Position numbers and translations under genes: made by a program
In this document: positions 9,595-18,746 of the stretch, piece after piece
How positions within the stretch are numbered: the first letter of the stretch is position 1
Layout: the number at the start of each line of letters is the position of its first letter
DNA from: Vagococcus salmoninarum
Lineage (GTDB): Bacteria; Bacillota; Bacilli; Lactobacillales; Vagococcaceae
Direction of reading: 5' to 3'
Length of the DNA: 64,000 nucleotides
NCBI RefSeq assembly: GCF_003987495.1
Contig: NZ_NGJU01000013.1
Location: 34,621-98,620 of the forward strand
Notes under the pieces: model-generated
Databases searched by the model: none
What the model saw: only the letters and a program-made list of their open reading frames with translations
What the model was told of the DNA's origin: nothing

Positions 9595-9621
9595 TGAAAG
9601 TTCTCCTATCTTATTCAATTA

Positions 9622-10677
9622 TTAAGGCACGCGAACTAAGTCCAATTCATGTAAGGCTTCTGCAATCTGAACAGTGTTCCAGGCGGCACCTTTTAGTAAG
9701 TTGTCGGCAACGACCCACATATGAAAGCCTTTTGAGACATCTAAATCTTGACGAATCCGACCGACAAATGTCGCTTTTTCGCCAATACTCGTCAAGGCTT
9801 GGGGGTATAGTTGCTGACTCGGATTATCTTGAAGAATCACCCCTGGGGCTGCTTGTAAAATAGCTTGCAACTCCTTAACTGACGTTTCCTCAGATACTTC
9901 TAAATAAATTGATTCTGAATGTCCTGATAAAACGGGGACTCGAACACAAGTCACTGAAATTTTCAACTGCTCATCAGCCATTATTTTTTTAGATTCATTA
10001 ACCATTTTCCACTCTTCTAAAGTATACCCTTTATCCCCAAAGACATCAATTTGCGGTAACGCATTGAATCCTAAAGGAAAGTGCTTCTGATCGCTACTAC
10101 ATGGTAAAATATCGGCCTGAAGTTCACTGGCAGGTTTGCCTGCTAACATGGCTGTTAATTGATCTTCCAGTTCAACAATCGCTGAATTTCCGGCTCCGCT
10201 AACGGCTTGGTAAGTCGAGACGATTAATCGTTCTAAACCAACTTGTTGACGAATTGGTTCTAAGGCTACCATCATTTGAATCGTTGAACAATTCGGATTA
10301 GCAATAATGCCTTGATGTTGGGCTAACGCTTGTGGATTAACTTCTGGTACAACTAAAGGTATCTGTGGATCCATTCTAAAGGCACTCGTATTATCAATCA
10401 CAACTGCCCCACGCTTCACAGCTTCTGGTGCAAATGTTTCTGAAATACTACCGCCTGCACTAAATAAAGCTAAGTCAATCCCCTCAAAAGCCTCTGGAAC
10501 TAGCTCTTGAATCGTGATTTGACTGTCTTTAAAAGTTAATTTTTTACCGGCTGAACGGCTTGAGGCTAATAAAACAACGTCACTAATTGGTAAAGTTGAG
10601 GTTGCTAACATTTCTAATATTTTAGTGCCTACTGCACCTGTTGCTCCTACTACGGCAACTCGATATGCCTTCTTCAT
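9622..10677 (-). CDS. asd: Aspartate-semialdehyde dehydrogenase
   Basis: A 351-residue NADPH-dependent enzyme that reduces aspartyl phosphate to aspartate semialdehyde. The N-terminal Rossmann motif is [20 protein letters not shown] carries the catalytic cysteine, and SGHSES holds a substrate-binding histidine. I chose the ATG at 10677, with AAGGGGA 8 bases upstream, rather than an earlier ATG at 10701. It is the first gene of asd-dapA-rnjB. No lysine riboswitch is visible in the 190-base leader region. A short stem-loop (GACTTGT/ACAAGTC, 10768-10787) lies upstream. Confidence 0.93.
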   Translation of the reverse strand: MKKAYRVAVVGATGAVGTKILEMLATSTLPISDVVLLASSRSAGKKLTFKDSQITIQELVPEAFEGIDLALFSAGGSISETFAPEAVKRGAVVIDNTSAFRMDPQIPLVVPEVNPQALAQHQGIIANPNCSTIQMMVALEPIRQQVGLERLIVSTYQAVSGAGNSAIVELEDQLTAMLAGKPASELQADILPCSSDQKHFPLGFNALPQIDVFGDKGYTLEEWKMVNESKKIMADEQLKISVTCVRVPVLSGHSESIYLEVSEETSVKELQAILQAAPGVILQDNPSQQLYPQALTSIGEKATFVGRIRQDLDVSKGFHMWVVADNLLKGAAWNTVQIAEALHELDLVRVP

Positions 10678-10840
10678 ACATAAGTCCCCTTCATTTGACA
10701 TTTTTCCCGTAAAATCTCATTCTTCATTTTAACACAATAAGTGAAAAATTTCCTTATTATTATCCTAGACTTGTCTATTCACAAGTCTTTTAAAACCTAA
10801 TTATTAAAAGGGTTCACCTTTTTTAACCTAACAAAAGAAG

Positions 10841-10880
10841 GATAACCACTAATTAGAACGAGTCTAATTGTGATTATCCC
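10841..10880 (-). terminator. Terminator of the ABC exporter gene
   Basis: Seventeen-base imperfect arms (GGATAACCACTAATTAGA and its partner) close a 5-base loop. On the minus strand a T-rich tract follows. Confidence 0.75.
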
Positions 10881-10894
10881 TCATAAAATTACTT

Positions 10895-12610
10895 TTAATC
10901 TCTAAATTGAGCGTCATAAAGTCCTTTGTAGACCGCCCCTAAAGCCATTAAGCTATCATGTGTTCCTTCTTCAATAATCCCTTCTTCATTGACAACGACA
11001 ATCCGTGTGGCATGTTTAATCGTCGCTAATCGGTGAGCAATAATTAACGTTGTTCGTCCTTCAGATAAAGAGAACAAAGACTCTTGAATGACTTGTTCTG
11101 TTTCCGTGTCTAAAGCTGAAGTGGCTTCATCTAAAATTAAGATCGGTGGATTTTTTAAGAACATCCGGGCGATTGCCACCCGCTGTTTTTGCCCGCCAGA
11201 TAATTTAACGCCACGTTCACCAACAATCGTATCTAAACCAGCTGGTAAGTTATCAATCACTTTTTCTAAATGTGATAATTTGACCGCTGCCATTATTTCT
11301 GCTTCCGTTGCTTCAAGTTTGCCGTAAGCCACGTTTTCCCGCAACGTCCCTGGAAACAAGAAGACATCTTGCTGAACGATGCCAATCTGACTTCTTAAAG
11401 AACTTAAGGTCATTTGACGAATGTCTCGGCCGTCGATAGTCACCCCGCCTGCTGATACTTCATAAAAGCGAGGCAATAAATTACATAAGGTTGTTTTACC
11501 TGCCCCACTTGGGCCAACAAAAGCCACCGTTTCACCTGGTTTAATCGCTAAAGAGATATTTGATAAGACATTTGTTCCATCTTCATAAGCAAAAGAAACA
11601 TCCTCATAGCGAATATCACCAACTAAATCTTGAACTGCAATCGCTCCTTCTTGATCAACGATACTAGGTTTTTTATCGATTTCTTCAATAAACCGTTTAA
11701 AACCAGCAATCCCTTTAGGGTAGCTTTCAATCATATTGTTAACTTTTTCGATCGGTCGCACAAAGACATTTGATAATAAAATGAATCCTACAAATTGACC
11801 GTAGGTGATTTCTCCACGAATCGTGTAGTAGGCACCAAAAATTAAAGCAAACAAACTAATTAAACGAATCAGTAAATAGTTATAAGCTGAACTTAAACCC
11901 ATGACTTGATAAAATTTAATTTTTGATTGGCGATAATTTTGATTTAATTTTTCAAATTTCCCCCGTTCGTAAGACTCGTTAGCAAAGGCTTGAACAACCC
12001 GAATCCCACTGACTGAGGCTTCAATACCCGCATTGAACTCGCCTAAGTTGTCGTAAATTTCCGTATTAACTTTCGTCATCTTTTTATTAAAAAAGACTAA
12101 AGCAATCGTAATGAAAGGCAACATAATCGAGGTAGCAATAGCTAAGTTGATGTGAGTGTTCATCATAATCATGAAAGCCCCAACTAAAGTCATAATAGTA
12201 ATAAAGATGTCTTCTGGGCCATGGTGAGCCACTTCTGAAATTTCAAATAAGTCCGTTGTTAAGCGACTCATCAATTTACCAGTCTTTTTATTGTCGTAGT
12301 ACTCAAAGGGTTGCTGTTGCAAATGGGCATATAAGTCACGGCGCATATCAGTCTCAATATTCACCCCTAATTTATGGCCAAAGGTCACGACTATATATTG
12401 TAAGGCTGTATTAATGATGTAAAAGAACAACAAGGCTAAACAAGCCGTAATAATTAAGCCCCAATTTTTTTGTGGCATGATTTTATCGATGACTTGATTG
12501 ACGACTAAAGGAAAAGCTAATTCTAAAAGAGCAGCAATAATCGCACAACCAAAATCTAAAATAAATAACCTTTTATAAGGTTTATAATAACTAAAGAAGC
12601 GTTTTAACAT
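10895..12610 (-). CDS. ABC exporter half-transporter (membrane + ATPase)
   Basis: A 571-residue type I ABC exporter with six N-terminal membrane helices, an ABC_membrane domain to about residue 310, then the ATPase with Walker A GPSGAGKTT, signature LSGGQKQR, Walker B ILILDEATSALD and the switch histidine in IIAHRLAT. GGGAGGA lies 10 bases before the ATG at 12610, which I take as the start; the upstream ATGs at 12619 and 12637 sit on or above the ribosome site. It has no partner half gene next to it, so a homodimer is likely. Multidrug or lipid export is the usual role, and the substrate is unknown. Confidence 0.88.
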   Translation of the reverse strand: MLKRFFSYYKPYKRLFILDFGCAIIAALLELAFPLVVNQVIDKIMPQKNWGLIITACLALLFFYIINTALQYIVVTFGHKLGVNIETDMRRDLYAHLQQQPFEYYDNKKTGKLMSRLTTDLFEISEVAHHGPEDIFITIMTLVGAFMIMMNTHINLAIATSIMLPFITIALVFFNKKMTKVNTEIYDNLGEFNAGIEASVSGIRVVQAFANESYERGKFEKLNQNYRQSKIKFYQVMGLSSAYNYLLIRLISLFALIFGAYYTIRGEITYGQFVGFILLSNVFVRPIEKVNNMIESYPKGIAGFKRFIEEIDKKPSIVDQEGAIAVQDLVGDIRYEDVSFAYEDGTNVLSNISLAIKPGETVAFVGPSGAGKTTLCNLLPRFYEVSAGGVTIDGRDIRQMTLSSLRSQIGIVQQDVFLFPGTLRENVAYGKLEATEAEIMAAVKLSHLEKVIDNLPAGLDTIVGERGVKLSGGQKQRVAIARMFLKNPPILILDEATSALDTETEQVIQESLFSLSEGRTTLIIAHRLATIKHATRIVVVNEEGIIEEGTHDSLMALGAVYKGLYDAQFRD

Positions 12611-12681
12611 ATTTTTCATTCCTCCCAACTTATTCATTTAAGCAAATTCCCTCCCCTTTGTAAAGAAATACTGATTAAAAA

Positions 12682-12705
12682 AAGCCTGGATTTTCATCCA
12701 GACTT
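12682..12705 (-). terminator. Terminator of the lipoprotein operon
   Basis: AAGTCTGGA pairs with TCCAGGCTT on the minus strand, and a T run follows directly. Confidence 0.8.
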
Positions 12706-12737
12706 CCTTTTAATTGCACTTTTTTTAGCTTGCTTCC

Positions 12738-13376
12738 CTAGTACCCAAAGGCCTCGATTAACTCTGAAATCACTTTATCTTGATTTTGAATCAACCATTT
12801 CTTTTTATTAGTGGGATCAACCAGGAAAGTTAGTTTGACTTTTTTTTCTTTTGTGACTTGTGTTTGCGCCTCAGTGGCACGTAACAAAGCCGTTAAAGTT
12901 AGATGAGTCACTAATTCCTGAACCTCAGCATCCGTAGTTTCTGCCGTTAGTTTTTTAGTGGCTTCTTCGAATTCTTTGTCTAAGGCTTTTTCAATCCCCT
13001 TATCTGATACTTCTGCTAGACCTTTAATTGTATACTCTAAGTCTGCTTTACCCTTTTCTTCCTTCACAACTTCTAGCGTATAATCAGTTTTATCGACTAA
13101 GTTTTTTTGCGAAACAGCTGAAATCTTTTCGACTTCGTCAATCTGTTTTTCAGTTAACTTAGCATCTGCTGTTAACAAACTAACAAGATCATTTTTTTCT
13201 GGCTTTTCTGCTAAGTCAGATAACTCAAAGACGTCGTCAAATTCTTTTGATTCTTGATTATAAATTAAGTGGGAAATTAAAAGTTCACCTGACTTTCTAG
13301 CTTCTGCTGGTTTTTGACAACCACTTAGAAATAGTGTCACAATCATTGCCCCTACGGCTAAATAACTTTTTTTCAT
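12738..13376 (-). CDS. Lipoprotein of unknown function
   Basis: A 212-residue exported lipoprotein. A lysine-start signal peptide ends in the lipobox LSGC, so the cysteine at about residue 20 should be lipidated. The mature part is lysine- and glutamate-rich with predicted helices and a C-terminal strand-rich segment (KVKLTFLVDPTNKKKWLIQN). It loosely resembles the DUF5105-type lipoproteins of Lactobacillales, which I cannot confirm. It follows the coiled-coil secreted gene by 32 bases and probably shares its mRNA. Confidence 0.75.
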   Translation of the reverse strand: MKKSYLAVGAMIVTLFLSGCQKPAEARKSGELLISHLIYNQESKEFDDVFELSDLAEKPEKNDLVSLLTADAKLTEKQIDEVEKISAVSQKNLVDKTDYTLEVVKEEKGKADLEYTIKGLAEVSDKGIEKALDKEFEEATKKLTAETTDAEVQELVTHLTLTALLRATEAQTQVTKEKKVKLTFLVDPTNKKKWLIQNQDKVISELIEAFGY

Positions 13377-13408
13377 TTAGTTCTGTCCCTCTCCTAGGTC
13401 ATAGTCTT

Positions 13409-13975
13409 TTAACGACGACTCCGGTTATAATTTTTCTTTTCAGTAATAATATCTTGGCGCTCTGATTGACTTAAATTTGGGTCTGACAATTGTTCCCCAT
13501 ATTGGCGATTTCGTTCGCCTATTTCTCGGCCAGATTGACTTGCCCCAGAAGTCACGTCTACTTGGGAATTGTCTTGATTAGTAACTGGTGCTTCAGTTTG
13601 ATTGCCTTGGTTTTCAGCCACTTGATTACTACTATTTTCATTATTTTGCTCGTATTGATTATTAGCAGCTACTTGTTCCGCAGCTGCTTTTTCAGCTGCG
13701 ATTTTCTCAGCTGCTACTTTTTTAGCTTGAACTTCCGCTTTCTTTTTAGCAATTGCCGTTTCTTTGACTTTAATTTTTTCGGCTACTTGGGCTTTCACTT
13801 TTTCCCCAGCTTTTATGCCAATGATTTCTAGTTTCTTTTGAATAACCGCATTTCTCACTGCTAAACGTTCTTCAATAATTTGTGTTGAAATAGCTGCCTC
13901 ACTGACCATTGCAGGTTTCAATAAACAATTCCCTAATACCAAGCTTACTAATAAACCATAACCTAATCTTTTCAT
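13409..13975 (-). CDS. Secreted Ala/Lys-rich coiled-coil protein
   Basis: A 188-residue protein. A signal peptide ends around VSEAA, a long Ala/Lys/Glu coiled coil covers about residues 35-105 with several repeats of the type AAEKIAAEK, then comes an Asn/Gln-rich low-complexity spacer (105-150) and a basic tail (YNRSRR). I chose the ATG at 13975 with AGGAGAGG about 8 bases upstream. It has no cell-wall anchor or catalytic domain that I can see. It is first in a two-gene unit with the lipoprotein, downstream of regularly spaced direct repeats at 14065-14103. A role at the cell envelope is an inference. Confidence 0.7.
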   Translation of the reverse strand: MKRLGYGLLVSLVLGNCLLKPAMVSEAAISTQIIEERLAVRNAVIQKKLEIIGIKAGEKVKAQVAEKIKVKETAIAKKKAEVQAKKVAAEKIAAEKAAAEQVAANNQYEQNNENSSNQVAENQGNQTEAPVTNQDNSQVDVTSGASQSGREIGERNRQYGEQLSDPNLSQSERQDIITEKKNYNRSRR

Positions 13976-14064
13976 ACAATAACCTCTCCTTATACTAGTG
14001 TTATTTTTTAACAATAGTTACAACTATAAGACATTCTATCTATTTTAGGTGTCTTTTACGAACA

Positions 14065-14103
14065 TTCTTACCTAATTCTAATCTTCTCTTACCTCATTCT
14101 TAC
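14065..14103. promoter_or_regulatory. Four tandem half-sites, 10-11 bp apart
   Basis: TTCTTAC-like units start at 14065, 14076 (TTCTAAT), 14086 (CTCTTAC) and 14097, a spacing of 11, 10 and 11 bases. One-helical-turn direct repeats are the usual binding pattern of OmpR/PhoB-type response regulators. The array lies in the divergent region between the secreted coiled-coil gene and the HAD gene, and its right end overlaps the likely -35 of the HAD gene. Confidence 0.5.
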
Positions 14104-14109
14104 TTATGT

Positions 14110-14115
14110 TACAAT
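14110..14115 (+). promoter_or_regulatory. Likely -10 of the HAD gene
   Basis: TACAAT about 30 bases before the ATG. The -35 position (14087-14092, TCTTAC) is poor and falls inside the direct repeats, which fits an activated or repressed promoter. Confidence 0.45.
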
Positions 14116-14144
14116 AAACATTCAATAACGAATGGAGTGATAAT

Positions 14145-14858
14145 ATGATTCAAGGCATTGTGTTTGATTTAGATGATACACTTTACCGGCAAATTCAACC
14201 TTTTGAAACAGCCTTTCGTAAATCCTTTCCTGCTACTAGTGCGAAGCTTGACATCTCTGAGGCTTTTCATACTTTCCGTAGACATAGCGATGCTGTCTTT
14301 ACGAAACAAACGAGTGGCGAATGGACCTTAGAATTTATGCGCCAATACCGCATCAAGGAAACTTTAGTTGAGTTAGCAGACCTTAAATTAACAACAGCAG
14401 AAGCTGATGATTTTCAAGAAAATTATTTAATCGCCCAAAGCCAGATTCAACTAGAACCAGAAATCATTGAGTTATTAACTCATTTAACTGAGGAAAAGAT
14501 TCCTCTGGCTCTAATTACTAATGGTCCTGATAGCCATCAAGCACAAAAGATTGAGCAGCTCCAGCTAAGACGTTGGTTTAAACCAGAACACTTAATTGTC
14601 TCCGGTCAAGTTGGTACGGAGAAACCTGGCAGTCAGATTTTCAACATCGCCGCTGACGCCCTAGGCTTAGCGAGTGAAGCCTTACTTTACGTAGGCGATA
14701 GCTTCCCTAATGATGTGATTGGTGCTAAAACCGCCCATTGGCAGAGTTTGTGGTTTAATCACCAAGGTCACCCCACACCTCAGTCAGACATTCAACCAGA
14801 CTGGATCGTTGACTCTTACAACGCTTTACCTATTTTTATTCAAACTCTCTTAAAATAA
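14145..14858 (+). CDS. HAD-family phosphatase (HAD-IA)
   Basis: A 237-residue cytosolic hydrolase. The four HAD motifs are present: GIVFDLDDTLY (nucleophile and acid aspartates), LITNGP, the lysine in GTEKPGSQIF, and VGDSFPNDVIGA. An alpha-helical cap lies between the first two motifs. The layout resembles YjjG/PynA-type nucleotidases and general HAD-IA phosphatases, and the substrate cannot be read from sequence. The ribosome site TGGAGTG is 6 bases before the ATG. It is a single gene. Confidence 0.85.
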   Translation: MIQGIVFDLDDTLYRQIQPFETAFRKSFPATSAKLDISEAFHTFRRHSDAVFTKQTSGEWTLEFMRQYRIKETLVELADLKLTTAEADDFQENYLIAQSQIQLEPEIIELLTHLTEEKIPLALITNGPDSHQAQKIEQLQLRRWFKPEHLIVSGQVGTEKPGSQIFNIAADALGLASEALLYVGDSFPNDVIGAKTAHWQSLWFNHQGHPTPQSDIQPDWIVDSYNALPIFIQTLLK

Positions 14859-14875
14859 TTCATAAATGTCCTATC

Positions 14876-14909
14876 AAAAAAGACACTGCTAAGTTGCAGT
14901 GTCTTTTTT
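14876..14909. terminator. Bidirectional terminator
   Basis: Perfect 14-base arms AAAAAAGACACTGC/GCAGTGTCTTTTTT with a 6-base loop, between convergent genes. Confidence 0.9.
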
Positions 14910-14911
14910 GA

Positions 14912-15532
14912 TTAAAACCAACTAAGTAAATACCAGATGACTAAGGCAGCGATAGCTAAACTAATTAAGGGGCGGATGACCTTATTTTTAACTTTTTGCC
15001 ACTTCATCGTTTGGAGAACTTTGCTATTAGCTTTTCCTAAATCAACGGGACGAATGTTGACAGTGTCACAGTAAACCACATAAACTTGTTGCTCCATTGA
15101 CCATAACTTTTGGTTTGAACCAGCAATCAATGATAATCCTCTCATCATCGAAGGCATTGTCCGTGAGCCTTTTTTGCTCATAGTCTCTTTTTGATCTTGG
15201 CTCAAGTAATAATTATCTTCATCTTCATACAAAATCCCATCTGGGCTCTCAAAATCTTGCTCCTCAATTTGACTTAGCCAGTATGCTTGACTCTCGGCAA
15301 TTTCACTCGTGATTTTTTGATAGTTCAGTAAAGTAAAGACTAGGCCACTAAGACTTGCCACCAGTAAAGCAAAACCAAGCACTTTCAGTCCGCCAGTAGT
15401 TAACAAAACTAATAAAAAACTAGCAACTAAGCCACTACTCACAATTATTAACTGTTTTTGCAAGCGTTGAAAGTAAATTTGTTTAATCGAGTGCTGATAT
15501 TTTTCAAAATCAGCTAAGACGTGGTCTTTCAT
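14912..15532 (-). CDS. Membrane protein of unknown function
   Basis: A 206-residue protein with two N-terminal membrane helices (about residues 28-68), a soluble acidic middle (DGILYEDEDNYYLSQDQ) and one C-terminal helix (about 186-204). I do not recognise the family. A soluble domain framed by membrane helices suggests a bitopic envelope or sensing protein, which is only inference. AAGGTGG precedes the ATG by 7 bases. It has no operon partner. Confidence 0.65.
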   Translation of the reverse strand: MKDHVLADFEKYQHSIKQIYFQRLQKQLIIVSSGLVASFLLVLLTTGGLKVLGFALLVASLSGLVFTLLNYQKITSEIAESQAYWLSQIEEQDFESPDGILYEDEDNYYLSQDQKETMSKKGSRTMPSMMRGLSLIAGSNQKLWSMEQQVYVVYCDTVNIRPVDLGKANSKVLQTMKWQKVKNKVIRPLISLAIAALVIWYLLSWF

Positions 15533-15600
15533 TTCATTACCACCTTTCTTTTTATTACAAATAGTTTACCATACCTTGTAGTGATAATAAATTAAAAAAA

Positions 15601-15629
15601 GGGCGCCGCTGACTAATGTCACGGCACCT
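15601..15629 (-). terminator. Terminator of the DUF1846 gene
   Basis: GC-rich arms (GGTGCCGTGAC with GTCAGCGGCGCC, one bulge) followed by seven T on the minus strand. Confidence 0.8.
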
Positions 15630-15634
15630 CTTAA

Positions 15635-17143
15635 TTAAATATAATATAAATTTTCTGAAGGGTATTGTGGATCACAAGTCACATCTAATCCCAGTTTACG
15701 TAAAGTTTGCTCGTCATCACTGTTCAACATCACCGTTGAATGAGCTTGAACCCCAGCTAACTCTGCTAGCTTATCGTAAGCTAATTGAGCTGTTGGATTA
15801 GTCACAGCACTAATGGCTAAGGCAATTAAGACTTCATTGGCATTTAAGGCTGTCATTCGACTGTGTAGTGCCTCAATTTTTAATTTTTGAATTGTCTCTA
15901 AAATTACTGGTGATAACAATAAAATATCATCAGAAATATTAGCTAACGTTTTAATTGAATTAAGTAAGGCAGCTGAACACGAATCCATTAAATTACTTGT
16001 CCGACCAGTCACAACCCGACCATCTGTCAGCTCAAAAGCAATCACCGCTTGCGTATCATTATTTTGTGACTGCTGACGTAATTGTTCCGCATAATCACGG
16101 GCGGGTTCCACAGCTACCCGATCTTCTTGCTTCAATAACAACTCTTCCATAATCAACTTGATTCGTTGTAAAACTTCTTCATCGACTGTCCCTTTTTTAA
16201 AATCACATTCTGTGGCGAAGTAACGACGAATGACTTCTTGTTTCGAGGCTTCCTTAACGACTTCATCGTCCGTAATTCCAAAGCCAACTCGGTTAACTCC
16301 CATATCTGTTGGGGATTTGAAGTCAGATTCTTTACCAGTAATCGTTTCAATGATCCGCTTAATCACTGGGAAAGTCTCAATGTCACGATTGTAGTTCACA
16401 GCGACTTCTTGATAGTTATCAAAGTGGAAAGAATCAATCATATTAACATCTTTCAAATCAACTGTCGCTGCTTCATAGGCAATGTTAACTGGGTGTTTCA
16501 AAGGAAGATTCCACACCGGGAATGTTTCAAATTTTGAGTAATCAGCTGTTCGCCCTTGTAAACTTTCATGATACAGTTGATTTAAACAAGTAGCTAATTT
16601 TCCACTACCAGCACCTGGGGCTGTAACTACTACAATCGGTTTAGTTGTTTCAATGTATGCATTTTTACCGAAGCCTTCAGGACTGACAATCTTATTAACA
16701 TTTGAAGGATAATCTTCAATCGCTTCATGTTTATAAACTTTCAAGCCGCGACGCTCTAGTTTATTAATGAAAAGTTTAGTCGAAGGTTGGCCGTTATAAC
16801 GGGTGATCACAATACTATTAACCCCAAGCTCGTAGCCTTTTAATTCATCGATTAAACGTAAGATTTCCATATCGTAAGTAATGCCATAGTCCCCGCGAAC
16901 TTTGTTCCGTTCGATGTCACCAGCGTAGACACAAATAATAATTTCGGCTTGATCTTTTAACCGTTGCAGTAACTTAATTTTAGCATCTTCATCAAAGCCA
17001 GGAAGAACCCGTTGGGCGTGTTTATCACCAATCAGTTTGCCACCAAATTCAAGATAAAGTTTGTCGTAATTATTTACTCGTTCAAGAATATACTTTGATT
17101 GTTCTTCAATATATATTTGAGGATCAAATCCTTGTTTTCTCAT
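15635..17143 (-). CDS. DUF1846 family protein
   Basis: A 502-residue cytosolic protein, the normal family length. Recognisable DUF1846 stretches are [39 protein letters not shown], and a P-loop-like [11 protein letters not shown] in the middle. The family is widespread in Firmicutes, has an ATP-binding-like fold and has no settled function. RBS GGTGGAGGG precedes the ATG. It is a single gene with its own promoter and terminator. Confidence 0.88.
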   Translation of the reverse strand: MRKQGFDPQIYIEEQSKYILERVNNYDKLYLEFGGKLIGDKHAQRVLPGFDEDAKIKLLQRLKDQAEIIICVYAGDIERNKVRGDYGITYDMEILRLIDELKGYELGVNSIVITRYNGQPSTKLFINKLERRGLKVYKHEAIEDYPSNVNKIVSPEGFGKNAYIETTKPIVVVTAPGAGSGKLATCLNQLYHESLQGRTADYSKFETFPVWNLPLKHPVNIAYEAATVDLKDVNMIDSFHFDNYQEVAVNYNRDIETFPVIKRIIETITGKESDFKSPTDMGVNRVGFGITDDEVVKEASKQEVIRRYFATECDFKKGTVDEEVLQRIKLIMEELLLKQEDRVAVEPARDYAEQLRQQSQNNDTQAVIAFELTDGRVVTGRTSNLMDSCSAALLNSIKTLANISDDILLLSPVILETIQKLKIEALHSRMTALNANEVLIALAISAVTNPTAQLAYDKLAELAGVQAHSTVMLNSDDEQTLRKLGLDVTCDPQYPSENLYYI

Positions 17144-17190
17144 GTAAGTCCCTCCACCTATCTGTTGTTTTCCTTTTTTTACCTTTATCT

Positions 17191-17218
17191 ATTATAAACC
17201 ATTCTAGCAGTTTTCCAA
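17191..17218 (-). promoter_or_regulatory. Promoter of the DUF1846 gene
   Basis: TTGGAA and TATAAT with a 16-base spacer on the minus strand, about 50 bases before the ATG. Confidence 0.65.
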
Positions 17219-17228
17219 CCTATTTCAC

Positions 17229-18557
17229 TTATTCCCCTGACTTTCTTTTTTTAGCTTGATAATAGTACAAAGGCAAGCCTAATAATGTTAAGCCAATTCC
17301 TAAGGTGGCATTTAATGGCTGTGTCCACAAAGTATTTGCAACAATAAACACCCCACCGGCAATCGCGATTAATGGAACGACTGGATAAAGTGGTACTTTA
17401 TAACTCCGAGGCTGATCTTTCATTGTTTTTCGTAAAATAAAGATACCGATAAAAGTTAAGGTGTTAAACATCCAAATCACAAAAACCGACAGATCCGTTA
17501 GTTGGTCAAAGGAACCTGACAAAATCATTCCGATGACAATCAGCCCGAGGACTAGTCCGCCATTAACTGGCATCCGAGTCTTTTTCGTCAATTGACTAAA
17601 CCAATGACTGAAAGGCAACATTTTTTTCTGACCTAAGGCGTAAGGAACCCGCCAAGCCGCCATTAAATAACCATTAATGCCACCAAATACCGAAACTAAA
17701 ATCCCCACAGTAACTAACTTACTCCCAATGCCAGGAAATAATAGACTGGCAACATCGGCAGCTGGTGTCACCGTTTGACTTAAAGCGGTCGCTGACATGA
17801 CTTGCAAATAAGCTAAATTAATTAATAAATAAACAGCAATGACAATTGATAAGCCTCCAATAATTGCCCGCGGTAAATCCCGACTAGGGTGTTTCATCTC
17901 ACCAGCTAAGGCACTCACGTTAATCCAACCATCATAAGCAAAGAGGGTTGCAATTAAACTCGTTCCAAAACTATTGCTCAACGTATGGCTCGTTGTCGTT
18001 AACGGAAACAAACTGACTGTTAATGAGTCTTGATTTAAAAATAACCCAACAATGATGATGACTAGTAAAGGAATGACTTTTAAAAATGTTGCCACTGTTT
18101 GCAGGCGACTCGTTGCTTTATTCCCTAAACAATTAATTAAACTTAATAAACTAATCGTCACAATACTAATGGGCACAATCCACCGACTAGACAAACCGAC
18201 TAAATTAACAGTTTGTGTGCCAAAAATAATCGCTAAGGCAGCAATATTGGCTGGAAAGTAGACAATCATTTGGGCCCAACCGACTAAAAACCCTAAAGGC
18301 TTACCATAGATTTTTTCTAAAAAAGCCATAATGCCACCAGTTTCTGGAATCAAGGTGCCAATTTCGGCAACTGTTAACCCACCAGCAATAGCAATTACGC
18401 CACCTACTAGCCAAGCCAACATGCCCATGCCCGCTGTTCCTGAAGCAGTAAAGACGGCTGTTGGTTTGAAAAAGACTCCCGCCCCTATAACAGTTCCGAC
18501 TACGACGGTTAATGCTGTTAAGCCTGATATTTCTCGTTTTAATTGATTGTCTGCCAT
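17229..18557 (-). CDS. APC-family amino-acid permease / exchanger
   Basis: A 442-residue transporter with about 12 membrane helices. The N-terminal helix has the family motif VVGTVIGAGVFF (substrate carboxylate binding), followed by TGGIMAFLEKIYG and a FAYDGWINVSALAGEMKHP stretch typical of the L-amino-acid transporter subgroup, such as the Ser/Thr exchanger SteT. No accessory subunit is present. AGGGGAAG is 5 bases before the ATG. I see no terminator between its stop and the promoter of the next gene. The substrate is uncertain. Confidence 0.85.
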   Translation of the reverse strand: MADNQLKREISGLTALTVVVGTVIGAGVFFKPTAVFTASGTAGMGMLAWLVGGVIAIAGGLTVAEIGTLIPETGGIMAFLEKIYGKPLGFLVGWAQMIVYFPANIAALAIIFGTQTVNLVGLSSRWIVPISIVTISLLSLINCLGNKATSRLQTVATFLKVIPLLVIIIVGLFLNQDSLTVSLFPLTTTSHTLSNSFGTSLIATLFAYDGWINVSALAGEMKHPSRDLPRAIIGGLSIVIAVYLLINLAYLQVMSATALSQTVTPAADVASLLFPGIGSKLVTVGILVSVFGGINGYLMAAWRVPYALGQKKMLPFSHWFSQLTKKTRMPVNGGLVLGLIVIGMILSGSFDQLTDLSVFVIWMFNTLTFIGIFILRKTMKDQPRSYKVPLYPVVPLIAIAGGVFIVANTLWTQPLNATLGIGLTLLGLPLYYYQAKKRKSGE

Positions 18558-18701
18558 TTAACTTCCCCTATTCTCCTGTGACTATTTTTCCCGCTGACCT
18601 CTAAAATATATTTTCTAATCATACCAATTATTTTTATGAAATACTAGAAAAAATTCTTCTTACTTAAGATCCGGAGTGATGTCTCCTAAATTTCGGCGCT
18701 A

Positions 18702-18710
18702 TGCTATACT
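18702..18710 (+). promoter_or_regulatory. Extended -10 of the iminopeptidase gene
   Basis: TGCTATACT is an extended -10 (TGnTATACT) about 37 bases before the ATG. The -35 is weak. Confidence 0.5.
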
Positions 18711-18746
18711 TAATTCAGAGATTATACTATCTAGGAGGAACAACTT

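Noticed and set aside
10702-10894. Lysine riboswitch upstream of asd
   Set aside because: The leader is too short and lacks the conserved multi-stem core; only a small stem-loop and the exporter terminator are present.
13490-13831. Plus-strand 113-codon frame
   Set aside because: It is the antisense of the low-complexity coiled-coil gene. Its phenylalanine- and serine-rich content comes from the Ala/Lys/Glu codons on the real strand, and it has no ribosome site.
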